A stretch of DNA of 64,000 nt, taken from Streptomyces griseoviridis. GTDB lineage: Bacteria > Actinomycetota > Actinomycetes > Streptomycetales > Streptomycetaceae. Position numbers and translations under genes: made by a program. Positions 17,730 through 26,104 of the stretch are shown here, in pieces. The stretch is taken from the NCBI RefSeq assembly GCF_005222485.1, contig NZ_CP029078.1, forward strand, positions 8,185,501 through 8,249,500. Reading direction: 5' to 3'. The notes under the pieces were generated by a model. That model saw only the letters and a program-made list of their open reading frames with translations. It did no database searches and was not told the origin of the DNA. The first letter of the stretch is position 1. Each line of letters begins with the position of its first letter.

Positions 17730-18819
17730 GGTGACCGCACCCGAGTCCGCGACCACCGCCGAACTGCCGCCCTCCAGCGGCACCCGGCTGGTCGACCGGG
17801 TCTTCAAGATGCGCGAACTCGCCATCCTGGCCGTCTTCCTGGTGATGATCGCCATCACCCAGGCGGGCAACAGCGAGTTCCTGTCCGAGCAGGGCATCAA
17901 GGACCTGCTGCTGAACGCGACGATCCTGGTGCTGGTCGCCACCGGACAGTCACTGGTCGTCATCACCCGCAACGTCGACCTGTCCGTCGGCTCCACCCTC
18001 GGCATCACGGCGTTCGCCGCCGGCACCTATCTGCACGGCGGCGGGAACCCCGTCGTCGCGATCGTCCTCGCCGTCCTGCTCGGCATCGGCTGCGGGCTGC
18101 TCAACGGGCTGCTCGTCAGCCTCGGCCAGGTGCCCGCGCTGGTCGTCACCCTCGGCACGCTCTACATCATCCGCGGTGTCGACTCCATCTGGGTCGGCTC
18201 CCGGCAGATCACCGCGGCCGACCTGCCCGGCGGCTTCGTCGACTTCGGCTCCGGCGGCGTCTCGGCGGTCCCGTGGCTGGCGCTGATCGCCCTCGCCGTG
18301 CTGGTGGCGACCGCCTACTACCTCAAACACTTCGGCAGCGGGAGGGAGTTGTACGCCCTCGGCTCCAACCCGGAGGCCGCGCGGCTGGCCGGCATCCCGG
18401 TGCGCAAGCGGATCCTGGCCGCCTACACCTTCTGCGGGGCGCTCGCAGGACTGGCCGGCGCGATGTACCTCGCCCGCTTCGGCAACGTCGACTCCGGGAC
18501 CGGCAACGGCTACGAACTCACCGTCGTCAGCGCCGTCGTGGTCGGCGGGGTGGTCTTCACCGGCGGCTCGGGCAGCGTCTACGGCGCCGCCCTCGGCGCG
18601 CTCCTGCTGACCAGCATCAACAGCGTGCTGCCCGCCCTCGGCGTCAGTTCGGTCTGGGTCCTCGCCATCAACGGCGTCCTGCTGCTGCTCGCCATCGCGG
18701 TCGACCGGATCGTCGCCCTGCGGGTGGCGTCCGCGCTCAAGAAGTCCACGGCGAAGAGGCCCGCCGACCACGGCACCCGGCGGCCCGCTCCGGAGAAGGG
18801 GAGCTCCCGCAATGCCTGA
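17725..18819 (+). CDS. rhaP: Rhamnose ABC transporter permease
   Basis: 364 residues, BPD_transp_2 (ribose-type) permease with eight to ten hydrophobic segments, beginning around residue 30 (LAILAVFLVMIAIT). The family hallmark NVDLSVGSTLG follows the second or third segment, and VFTGGSGSVYGAALGALLL near the C-terminal third. It forms the membrane pore with RhaQ. The C-terminus is basic and cytoplasmic. Its stop overlaps the start of rhaQ by eight bases. Confidence 0.9.
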   Translation: MTVTAPESATTAELPPSSGTRLVDRVFKMRELAILAVFLVMIAITQAGNSEFLSEQGIKDLLLNATILVLVATGQSLVVITRNVDLSVGSTLGITAFAAGTYLHGGGNPVVAIVLAVLLGIGCGLLNGLLVSLGQVPALVVTLGTLYIIRGVDSIWVGSRQITAADLPGGFVDFGSGGVSAVPWLALIALAVLVATAYYLKHFGSGRELYALGSNPEAARLAGIPVRKRILAAYTFCGALAGLAGAMYLARFGNVDSGTGNGYELTVVSAVVVGGVVFTGGSGSVYGAALGALLLTSINSVLPALGVSSVWVLAINGVLLLLAIAVDRIVALRVASALKKSTAKRPADHGTRRPAPEKGSSRNA

Positions 18820-19807
18820 GTCCTTGTCGCGCGCCGTCCGCTGGGACACCGTCGTCGGCGCGCTCCTGATCGTCCTTCTGCTGCTCTCGTTCGGGTTCGT
18901 CGACGGGTTCGGCAACGCGCTCAACCTGTCGTTCCTGCTCGGCAACACCCTGCCGATCGCGCTGATCGCCCTGCCGATGACCCTGCTCGTGGTGTCGGGC
19001 GAGATCGACCTGTCGGTCGCCTCGACGGCCGGCCTGTCAGGGGCGGTGATGGGCAGGCTGTGGAACGAGGGCATGGCGATCGAGACGATCGTCCCGCTCT
19101 GCCTGCTGCTCGGTCTCTGCTGCGGGCTCGTCAACGGCCTGCTCGTCACCCGGCTCGGACTGCCCTCGCTGGCCGTCACCATCGGCACCCTGGCCGCCTA
19201 CCGGGGCATCGCGCAGATCGTGCTCGGCTCCGACGCGGTCACCGACTTCCCCACCCAGTACCTGGACTTCGCCGCGGGCCGGATCGGCGACACCTTCCTG
19301 CCGCAGGCGTTCCTGCCCTTCCTGCTGCTCCTCGCCATCGCCGTGGTCGCCCTGCACGCCACGCCGTTCGGCCGGTCGCTGTTCGCGATCGGCGCCAGCG
19401 AGGAGGCCGCCCGGTTCGCCGGCATCCGGGTCAGGCGCCAGAAGCTCATCCTGTTCACCCTGACCGGCCTGATGGCCTCCCTCACCGGCGTGTTCTGGGC
19501 CCTGCACTACGCCAGCGCCCGCTACGACAACGCCACCGGACTCGAACTCTCTGTCGTCGCCGCCGTGTTGCTGGGCGGTATCGACTTCGACGGCGGCAAG
19601 GGCACGCTCGGCGGCGCGATCGCCGGGGTGTTCCTGCTGGGCGCGCTCCAGAACGTGATGAGCCTGCTCAACGTCTCCGCGCAGTCGCAGATCGTCGTCA
19701 CCGGCGTCCTGCTCGTCGTCTCCGTGCTCGGCCCCCGGGTCGCCCGCCAGATCTCCGTCGCACGGGCGGGGCGCAGAGCCGCAGCCGCCCCGGCACCGAC
19801 GCCGTAA
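18812..19807 (+). CDS. rhaQ: Rhamnose ABC transporter permease, second subunit
   Basis: 331 residues, same BPD_transp_2 family as RhaP, with the hallmark SGEIDLSVASTAGLSG near residue 65 and LLGGIDFDGGKGTLGGAIAG near 255. Start ATG overlaps the end of rhaP, preceded by GGAGAAGGGGAG. The pair most likely forms a heterodimeric channel, as in rhizobial rhaPQ transporters. The C-terminus ends in an Ala/Pro-rich cytoplasmic tail. Confidence 0.9.
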   Translation: MPESLSRAVRWDTVVGALLIVLLLLSFGFVDGFGNALNLSFLLGNTLPIALIALPMTLLVVSGEIDLSVASTAGLSGAVMGRLWNEGMAIETIVPLCLLLGLCCGLVNGLLVTRLGLPSLAVTIGTLAAYRGIAQIVLGSDAVTDFPTQYLDFAAGRIGDTFLPQAFLPFLLLLAIAVVALHATPFGRSLFAIGASEEAARFAGIRVRRQKLILFTLTGLMASLTGVFWALHYASARYDNATGLELSVVAAVLLGGIDFDGGKGTLGGAIAGVFLLGALQNVMSLLNVSAQSQIVVTGVLLVVSVLGPRVARQISVARAGRRAAAAPAPTP

Positions 19808-19837
19808 GCCCGCTCACCCTCGTAAAGGATTCCCACG

Positions 19838-20917
19838 ATGCGCACGTCATCCCTCCGCCGCGCCGGTGCGGCCCTCGCCGCCGCCACCTCGCTCGCCCTC
19901 GCCGTCACCGCCTGCGGCGGCACCACGAAGAACGACGTCAAGGACGACAGCTCCGCCGCCGCGAGCGCCGGAAAGGCCGACCCGAACGCCGAACTCAAGA
20001 AGGGCCTGACGGTCGGCTTCCTGCCCAAGCAGGTCAACAACCCGTACTTCACCTCCGCCGACAAGGGCGGCGAGAAGGCCCTCGCCGAACTGGGCGGGAA
20101 GTACAAGGAGGTGGGCCCCTCCAGCGCCACCGACACCTCGGGACAGGTGAGTTACGTCAACACGCTCACCCAGCAGCAGGTGAACGCGATCGCCGTCTCC
20201 GCGCAGGACCCGGGCGCCCTGTGCACCGCGCTCAAGCAGGCCATGAAGAACGACATCAAGATCGTCACCTATGACTCGGACACCAAGACCGACTGTCGCA
20301 ACGCCTTCGTCTCGCAGGCCAGCGCCGAGGACCTGGGCCGCACCGAGGTGCAGCTGCTCGCCGAACAGATCGACTACAAGGGCGAGATCGCGATCCTGTC
20401 GGCCGCGCAGACCGCGACCAACCAGAACACCTGGATCGAGTTCATGAAGGACGAACTCAAGGACCCGAAGTACAAGGACATCAAGCTGGTGAAGGTCGCG
20501 TACGGCAACGACGACGCGCAGGCGTCCTTCCAGCAGACCCAGGGCCTGCTCCAGGAGTACCCGAACCTGAAGGGGATCATCTCCCCGACCACCGTCGGCA
20601 TCAAGGCCGCCGCCCAGTACCTGTCCGGCTCGAAGTACAAGGGCAAGGTCAAGCTGACCGGCCTCGGCACCCCCAACGACATGCGCAAGTACGTCAAGAA
20701 CGGCACCGTCGACGCGTTCGAGCTGTGGGACCCGGCGCAGCTCGGCGACCTCGCCGCCCGTACCGCCGTCGCCCTCGCCTCCGGCCAGATCACCGGCAAG
20801 GAGGGCGAGACCTTCAAGGCCGGCGACACCGAGTACACCATCGGCAAGGACGGCGTCATCAACCTCGGCAAGCCGACCGTGTTCGACGCCAAGAACATCG
20901 ACCAGTTCAACTTCTGA
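19838..20917 (+). CDS. rhaS: Rhamnose-binding lipoprotein
   Basis: 359 residues. Signal peptide with lipobox (LAVTAC, Cys at about 28) so the mature protein is anchored outside the membrane. Periplasmic-binding-protein fold of the ribose/galactose class: LTVGFLPKQVNNPYF at the mature N-terminus and VNAIAVSAQDPGALC later on. It captures rhamnose and passes it to RhaPQ. Preceded by AAAGGA. Highest expression of the operon would be expected here, although no intergenic hairpin was noted. Confidence 0.92.
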   Translation: MRTSSLRRAGAALAAATSLALAVTACGGTTKNDVKDDSSAAASAGKADPNAELKKGLTVGFLPKQVNNPYFTSADKGGEKALAELGGKYKEVGPSSATDTSGQVSYVNTLTQQQVNAIAVSAQDPGALCTALKQAMKNDIKIVTYDSDTKTDCRNAFVSQASAEDLGRTEVQLLAEQIDYKGEIAILSAAQTATNQNTWIEFMKDELKDPKYKDIKLVKVAYGNDDAQASFQQTQGLLQEYPNLKGIISPTTVGIKAAAQYLSGSKYKGKVKLTGLGTPNDMRKYVKNGTVDAFELWDPAQLGDLAARTAVALASGQITGKEGETFKAGDTEYTIGKDGVINLGKPTVFDAKNIDQFNF

Positions 20918-20934
20918 TCCGCCAAGGGGTGTTG

Positions 20935-21255
20935 ATGCAGCGCGTGTGCTTCCTGCTGAAGGTCAGGCCGGACCGCCTCGACGAGTACCGCGAGCGGCAC
21001 GCCACCGTGTGGCCCGAGATGCGCGCCGCGCTCTCGGCCACCGGCTGGCACAACTACTCGCTGTTCCTGCGCGAGGACGGCCTGCTCGTCGGCTACCTGG
21101 AGACCGAGGACTTCGCCGCGGCCCAGGCAGGCATGGAGGCCACCGGCGTCAACGCCCGCTGGCAGGCCGAGATGGCGCCGTTCTTCGAGTCACTGGACGG
21201 CGCCCGTCCCGACGAGGCGATGACGCCCCTCACCGAGGTCTTCCACCTCGCGTAG
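20935..21255 (+). CDS. rhaM: L-rhamnose mutarotase
   Basis: 106 residues from ATG 20935, six bases after AAGGGG. Small dimeric ferredoxin-like (RhaM/RhaU, DUF718) protein: VCFLLKVRPDRLDEYRERHA with the catalytic-type His, then VWPEMRAAL, WHNYSLFL and the end TEVFHLA. It interconverts alpha and beta anomers of L-rhamnose so that the isomerase gets the right form. Length matches the family (104-106). Follows rhaS by 17 bases, same operon. Confidence 0.94.
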   Translation: MQRVCFLLKVRPDRLDEYRERHATVWPEMRAALSATGWHNYSLFLREDGLLVGYLETEDFAAAQAGMEATGVNARWQAEMAPFFESLDGARPDEAMTPLTEVFHLA

Positions 21256-21289
21256 CAGGCAGGGCCCCCACCCCACCAGGAGCCGCAGC

Positions 21290-22702
21290 ATGAGGAGACG
21301 TACCGTACTCACGACCGCCGTACTGGCGGTCGTGGCCGCCCCGGGCACCGCGCGGGCGGCCGACCCGGGACCGTCCGTGACCGCCAGGGGCACCACTCTG
21401 CTGGACGCGCGGGCGATCTACTTCGTGTCCTACGACGGGCTGGTCAACAACAACTCGTTCCAGAAGAACGGCCTGTTGACCTACCGGGGCTACCAGTACG
21501 CGGCCTGGTACACCGCCGCCCGCAACGCCGTCGTCGCCCGCCGGGCCCTGGGCGCCACCACCTGGTCGGCCGTCACCCTCGCCCACACCCTCAAGAGCGA
21601 CGACTCCCACAACGTCATCTCCATGGGCGTCTCGAAGACCGACGGCCGCCTCCACCTCACCATGGACTCGCACAGCGACGGCTTCTTCTACGTGAGGTCG
21701 GTGGCCGGGCTGCTCGACAACCCGGCCACCACCGCGTGGAGTTCGTCGGTCTTCGGCGCCGTCCAGACCAGCCTGGACGGTCTCGCGCTCACCTCCCAGT
21801 TCACCTACCCGCAGTTCATCGCCACCCCCGAGGGCCGGCTCCAGCTCAGCTACCGGGCCGGGATCTCCGGCAACGGCCGCAACGCCCTCGCCGAGTACGA
21901 CGGTTCGAGTTGGCGGGCGCTGGGGGAGTGGTCGGGCTCCACCGGCACCTACACCAGCGCCCACGGGTCGAGCACCGCCCGCAACATGTACCTGCACGGC
22001 ATCGACTACGACGTGAACGGACGGCTGCACGCCTTCTTCACCTGGCGCGAGCAGAGCAACGCGGTGATGTGCAGCGGCGGCGGCATCACCAACCACGACA
22101 CCGGCTACGTCTACTCCACCGACCGGGGCCGCACCTGGCGCAACGACGCGGGCACCGTCGTCGGCACCACGGGCACCGCCGACACCGTCTCCGTCACCGA
22201 CAGCGGTCTCGTCGTCGATCCCCTCGACCCCGATCACTCGCTGATGAACCAGGAGAGCCAGGCCACCGACTCGGCGGGCCGGCCGCACGCGATCATCAGC
22301 TACGTGCCGGGCCGCTTCGGCCAGTGCACCACCGCCTACGTCGCCGACCGGGTCGCCAACGGGCGCGCCTTCCACGTCCGCAAGAACGCCGCGGGCGGCT
22401 GGCAGAAGACCGAGATCCCGGTCCCCCTGTCGTCGAGCCAGCGCACCCGCCTGGTCCTCGACCGGTACGACAACGCCTACGCCGTCCTGCCCTACGGCAG
22501 GATCGCCGCGGCCTCCAAGGGCTCCGGGTACACCGACTGGAGGCTGCTGTACGACGGCAGCGGTCTGAACGCCTTCGGGGAGGTCGTCGTCGACGAGTGG
22601 CGGGTGCGGGCCGACAACGTGCTGTCGTTCCTCTACCAGGAGAAGTCGACCGGCACGACCCCGTCGCCGCTGCGCGTCGCCGACTTCGCACTGCCCGCGT
22701 GA
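21290..22702 (+). CDS. Secreted BNR_4 beta-propeller, candidate rhamnosyl-polysaccharide lyase or hydrolase
   Basis: 470 residues. A signal peptide (MRRRTVLTTAVLAVVAAPGT, cleavage near ARAA) is followed by a seven-bladed propeller of the BNR_4 type, with the family core SDDSHNVISMG (H107), GRLHLTMDSHS (H122, H128) and TYPQF. Known enzymes with this fold include ulvan lyases (PL24/PL25) and GH145 rhamnosidase-like proteins, both acting on rhamnose-uronic acid linkages. It follows rhaM by 34 bases behind AGGAG, so it is probably co-induced by rhamnose. Secretion and fold are well supported; the reaction is inference. Confidence 0.75.
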   Translation: MRRRTVLTTAVLAVVAAPGTARAADPGPSVTARGTTLLDARAIYFVSYDGLVNNNSFQKNGLLTYRGYQYAAWYTAARNAVVARRALGATTWSAVTLAHTLKSDDSHNVISMGVSKTDGRLHLTMDSHSDGFFYVRSVAGLLDNPATTAWSSSVFGAVQTSLDGLALTSQFTYPQFIATPEGRLQLSYRAGISGNGRNALAEYDGSSWRALGEWSGSTGTYTSAHGSSTARNMYLHGIDYDVNGRLHAFFTWREQSNAVMCSGGGITNHDTGYVYSTDRGRTWRNDAGTVVGTTGTADTVSVTDSGLVVDPLDPDHSLMNQESQATDSAGRPHAIISYVPGRFGQCTTAYVADRVANGRAFHVRKNAAGGWQKTEIPVPLSSSQRTRLVLDRYDNAYAVLPYGRIAAASKGSGYTDWRLLYDGSGLNAFGEVVVDEWRVRADNVLSFLYQEKSTGTTPSPLRVADFALPA

Positions 22703-22784
22703 GCGGGCCCGATGTGCGCGATGACGACGGTAATGTGAGGGTCTTCTTCCCGCCGTCCCGCGTCACCCTGGAGGTCCCTGCCTG

Positions 22785-23810
22785 ATGGCTCAGTCGGTGG
22801 GTATCAAGGACGTCGCCCGCGCCGCCGGAGTCTCCGTGGGCACGGTCTCGAACGTCATCAACCGTCCGGACTCCGTCGCCACCGAGACCCGGGCCCGGGT
22901 GCTGTCCGCCATCGACCGGCTCGGCTACGTGCGCAGCGAGTCGGCCCGTCAACTGCGCGCGGGCCGCAGCCGGATCATGGGGCTGCTGGTCCTCGACATG
23001 GGCAACCCGTTCTTCGTCGACGTGGCGCGCGGCGCCGAGCGCGCCGCGCGGGACGCCGGGCTCGGCGTGATGGTCTGCAACAGCGCGCAGAGCGCGGGCG
23101 AGGAGGCCGAGTACCTGTCCCTCTTCGCCGAGCAGCGGGTGCGGGGCGTCCTGCTGACGCCCGCCGACGCGACCGGCCGCAACATCGAGGTGTTCCGCCG
23201 CCACAACATCCCGTTCGTGCTCGTCGACCGGGTCGCCGAGGGCACCACCGAGTGCTCCGTCTCGGTGGACGACGTGGCGGGCGGCGCCCTCGCCGTCCGC
23301 CACCTGGTGGACGCGGGGCACCGCTCCCTCGCCTATGTCAGCGGCCCGCCCGGCCTCAACCAGGTCACCGACCGGCGCACCGGCGCCCTGAGCGCGCTCG
23401 CCGAGGCGGGCCTGAGCCCCGGCAGTCTGCGCGAACTGCCCACCGAGCGGCTGGACGTCGCCGCGGGACGGGACGCGGGCGCCCGGCTGCTCGGCCTCGC
23501 CGACCGGCCCACCGCCGTCTTCTGCGCCAACGACCTGCTCGCCCTCGGCGTCCTGCAGGCCATGTACGCGGCCGGCGTGGGCGTCCCCGACGACCTCGCG
23601 ATCGTCGGCTACGACGACATCGAGTTCGCCGCCGCCGCGGCCGTCCCGCTCACCTCGGTCCGGCAGCCCGCCGTCACCATGGGCGCCCTCGCCGCCGAAC
23701 TGCTCCTGGAGGAGACCGAGACGGAGGGCGGACCGCGGGGCCACGACCACCGGCGGGTCGTGCTCCAGCCCGAGCTGGTGGTGCGCAGGTCCAGCCTCGC
23801 GGCCCGCTGA
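22785..23810 (+). CDS. rhaR: LacI-family regulator of rhamnose genes
   Basis: 341 residues. N-terminal LacI HTH (GIKDVARAAGVSVGTVSNVI) with hinge helix SARQLRAGRS, then a sugar-binding periplasmic-type domain (MGNPFFVDVARGAERAA; FCANDLLALGVLQ). GGAGG lies before the ATG. It is encoded at the end of the uptake operon. The window has four palindromes TGAAWCGNTTCA, all beside rhamnose genes, which fit the half-site style of this family. It is most likely a repressor released by rhamnose or a pathway intermediate; the symbol is given by role. Confidence 0.88.
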   Translation: MAQSVGIKDVARAAGVSVGTVSNVINRPDSVATETRARVLSAIDRLGYVRSESARQLRAGRSRIMGLLVLDMGNPFFVDVARGAERAARDAGLGVMVCNSAQSAGEEAEYLSLFAEQRVRGVLLTPADATGRNIEVFRRHNIPFVLVDRVAEGTTECSVSVDDVAGGALAVRHLVDAGHRSLAYVSGPPGLNQVTDRRTGALSALAEAGLSPGSLRELPTERLDVAAGRDAGARLLGLADRPTAVFCANDLLALGVLQAMYAAGVGVPDDLAIVGYDDIEFAAAAAVPLTSVRQPAVTMGALAAELLLEETETEGGPRGHDHRRVVLQPELVVRRSSLAAR

Positions 23811-23910
23811 ACGCCGGTTCAGCAAGATTTCGTGATCCCGGGGGTCGGTGACCGGAGAACGTGTGCTGAACTGGACGGCGGCCCGTAGCCCGTCCGCCTC
23901 TGGAGTCCTG

Positions 23911-25212
23911 TTGAGCACCACGTACCGTCAGCCCGGCGTCGTCCTCACCGACCGCACCTTCACCGTGCCCCTCGACCACGCCGACCCCGAGGGGGAGACG
24001 ATCGAGCTGTACGCCCGCGAGGTCGTCGCGAGCAAGGACGCGGACCGCGACCTGCCCTGGCTGGTCTATCTCCAGGGCGGCCCGGGGTTCGGGGCGAACC
24101 GTTTCATCGGCCGTCCCGCCTGGCTCGACCGGGCCCTGGACGAGTACCGCGTGCTCCTCCTCGACCAGCGCGGCACCGGCCGCTCCACCCCCGTCAACCG
24201 GCAGACCCTCCCGCTGCGCGGCGGCCCGCAGGCACAGGCCGACCACCTCGCCCACTTCCGCGGCGACTCGATCGTCCGGGACTGCGAGACGATCCGCCCC
24301 CTGGTCACCGGCGGCGCCACCTGGACCGTCCTCGGCCAGAGCTTCGGCGGCTTCTGCGCGGTCTCCTACCTCTCCATGGCCCCCGAGGGCCTCACCGCCG
24401 CCGTCATCACCGGCGGCCTGCCCTCCCTCGACGCGCACGCCGACGACGTCTACCGGGCCGCCTACCCGCGCATCGAACGCAAGGTCGCCGCCCACTACCG
24501 GCGCTACCCGCAGGACGTCGAACGCGCCCGCCGCATCGCCGACCACCTGCTCGCCCACGAGGTGACCCTGCCGAACGGCTACCGGCTCACCGTCGAGGCG
24601 TTCCAGTCCCTCGGCATCGTCCTCGGCGGCGGCGACGGCAGCCACCGGCTGCACTTCCTGCTGGAGAACGCCTTCGTCCGCACCCCCGGCGGTCCGGAAC
24701 TCTCCGACGCCTTCCAGGAAGAGGTCCAGGCCCAGCTCTCCTTCGCCGGGCACCCCCTCTACGCCCTGATCCACGAGGCGATCTACGGCCAGGACGCCCG
24801 CCCCACCGACTGGTCGGCCGAACGGGTGCGCGCCGAGTTCCCGCAGTTCGACGCGGCCAAGGCGCTGGCCGGCGAGGGACCGCTGCTGTTCACCGGCGAA
24901 ACGATCCACCCCTGGCTGTTCGACTGCGATCCCGCGCTGCGCCCGCTGCGCGAGACGGCCGAGCTCCTCGCCGCCCGCACCGACTGGACCCCCCTGTACG
25001 ACCGCGCCCGCCTCGCCGAGAACGAGGTCCCGGTCGCCGCCGCCGTCTACCACGACGACATGTACGTCGACACCGCCCACGCGCTGGAGACCGCGCGCTC
25101 CATCCGCGGCCTGCGCACCTGGGTCACCGACGAGTTCGAGCACGACGGCGTCCGGGCCGGCGGCCCCCGCGTCCTCGACCGCCTCCTCGCCCTCACCCGC
25201 GACGAGGTGTGA
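23911..25212 (+). CDS. Proline iminopeptidase-like alpha/beta hydrolase
   Basis: 433 residues from a TTG at 23911 (LSTTYRQPGVVLTDR) with GGAG five bases upstream; an in-frame start 21 codons earlier is less likely because that lead is not conserved-looking. Alpha/beta hydrolase with oxyanion stretch YLQGGPGFGANRF, DQRGTGRS and nucleophile elbow LGQSFGGFC. These are the hallmarks of prolyl aminopeptidases (peptidase family S33). It cleaves N-terminal proline from peptides in the cytoplasm. A perfect hairpin terminator follows. Confidence 0.88.
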   Translation: MSTTYRQPGVVLTDRTFTVPLDHADPEGETIELYAREVVASKDADRDLPWLVYLQGGPGFGANRFIGRPAWLDRALDEYRVLLLDQRGTGRSTPVNRQTLPLRGGPQAQADHLAHFRGDSIVRDCETIRPLVTGGATWTVLGQSFGGFCAVSYLSMAPEGLTAAVITGGLPSLDAHADDVYRAAYPRIERKVAAHYRRYPQDVERARRIADHLLAHEVTLPNGYRLTVEAFQSLGIVLGGGDGSHRLHFLLENAFVRTPGGPELSDAFQEEVQAQLSFAGHPLYALIHEAIYGQDARPTDWSAERVRAEFPQFDAAKALAGEGPLLFTGETIHPWLFDCDPALRPLRETAELLAARTDWTPLYDRARLAENEVPVAAAVYHDDMYVDTAHALETARSIRGLRTWVTDEFEHDGVRAGGPRVLDRLLALTRDEV

Positions 25213-25231
25213 CACCCGTCTTGAGGAGTGA

Positions 25232-25259
25232 GCGCCCGCCCGGCACCCCGGGCGGGCGC
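25232..25259. terminator. Perfect 12-bp hairpin terminator
   Basis: GCGCCCGCCCGG, loop CACC, CCGGGCGGGCGC, followed by GTTACTGTG. It lies 20 bases after the peptidase stop. No T-run, as usual in Streptomyces terminators. Confidence 0.8.
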
Positions 25260-25288
25260 GTTACTGTGCGGCCCTGGAGGTGGACGGC

Positions 25289-26104
25289 ATGACGGAGGCG
25301 CTGCGCGCCGACTGCGGGCGGTGTTTCGGGCTCTGCTGCGTCGCCCTGCCGTTCACCGCGTCCGCCGACTTCGCGGTCGACAAGAAGGCGGGCACCCCCT
25401 GCCCGAACCTCGGCGGCGACCACCGGTGCGGCATCCACGCCCGGCTGCGCCAGGAGGGGTTCACCGGCTGCACGGTCTACGACTGCTTCGGCGCCGGCCA
25501 GCAGGTGTCGCAGGCCGTCTTCGGCGGACGCGACTGGCGCACGGGACCGCCCGAGCGGGCCCGGCAGATGTTCGACGTCTTCCCGGTCGTCCGCCAGCTC
25601 CACGAACTGCTCCGCTACCTCACCGAGGCGCTCACCCTGGCCCCGGCCCGCCCGCTGCACGCGGAGCTGCGCGCGCTGCTCACGGAGACCGAGGGCCTCA
25701 CCGGCCGGCCGCCCGAGGAGCTGCTCGCGCTCGACGTGGCCGCGCACCGGCAGCGGGTCAACGTCCTGCTGCTGCGCGCCAGCGAACTGGCGCGGGCCGG
25801 CAACCGGGGGCGCGGGAAGAACCGGCGGGGCGCGGACCTGATGGGCGCCCGCCTCAAGGGCGCCGACCTGCGGGGCGCCGACCTGCGCGGGGCCTATCTG
25901 ATCGCCGCCGACCTGACCGGGGCCGACCTGCGCGGCGCGGATCTCATCGGCGCCGACCTGCGCGACACCGACCTCACCGACGCCGATCTGACCGGCGCGG
26001 TCTTCCTCACCCAGCCCCAGCTCGACGCGGCCAGGGGCAGCGTGGGGACCCGGCTGCCCGCGTCAGTCACCCGCCCGGCGCACTGGACAGCGCGGCTCGG
26101 CTGA
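25289..26104 (+). CDS. Cysteine-cluster protein with C-terminal pentapeptide repeats
   Basis: 271 residues from ATG 25289, eight bases after GGAGG. The N-terminal 70 residues are Cys-rich (CGRCFGLCCVAL, then CPNLGG, CGIHARLR, CTVYDCFGAG), the pattern of YkgJ-type zinc/iron-chelating domains. After a helical linker, residues about 185-240 are A(D/N)LXX pentapeptides such as ADLRGADLRG, which form a right-handed beta helix. The role is unknown; the combination suggests metal binding plus a protein- or gyrase-binding surface. The 3' end overlaps the convergent P450 gene by 42 bases. Confidence 0.78.
   Translation: MTEALRADCGRCFGLCCVALPFTASADFAVDKKAGTPCPNLGGDHRCGIHARLRQEGFTGCTVYDCFGAGQQVSQAVFGGRDWRTGPPERARQMFDVFPVVRQLHELLRYLTEALTLAPARPLHAELRALLTETEGLTGRPPEELLALDVAAHRQRVNVLLLRASELARAGNRGRGKNRRGADLMGARLKGADLRGADLRGAYLIAADLTGADLRGADLIGADLRDTDLTDADLTGAVFLTQPQLDAARGSVGTRLPASVTRPAHWTARLG

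Noticed and set aside
22296..23921. A 541-residue minus-strand frame antisense to the LacI gene
   Set aside because: Shadow of the LacI gene; low complexity with no domain.
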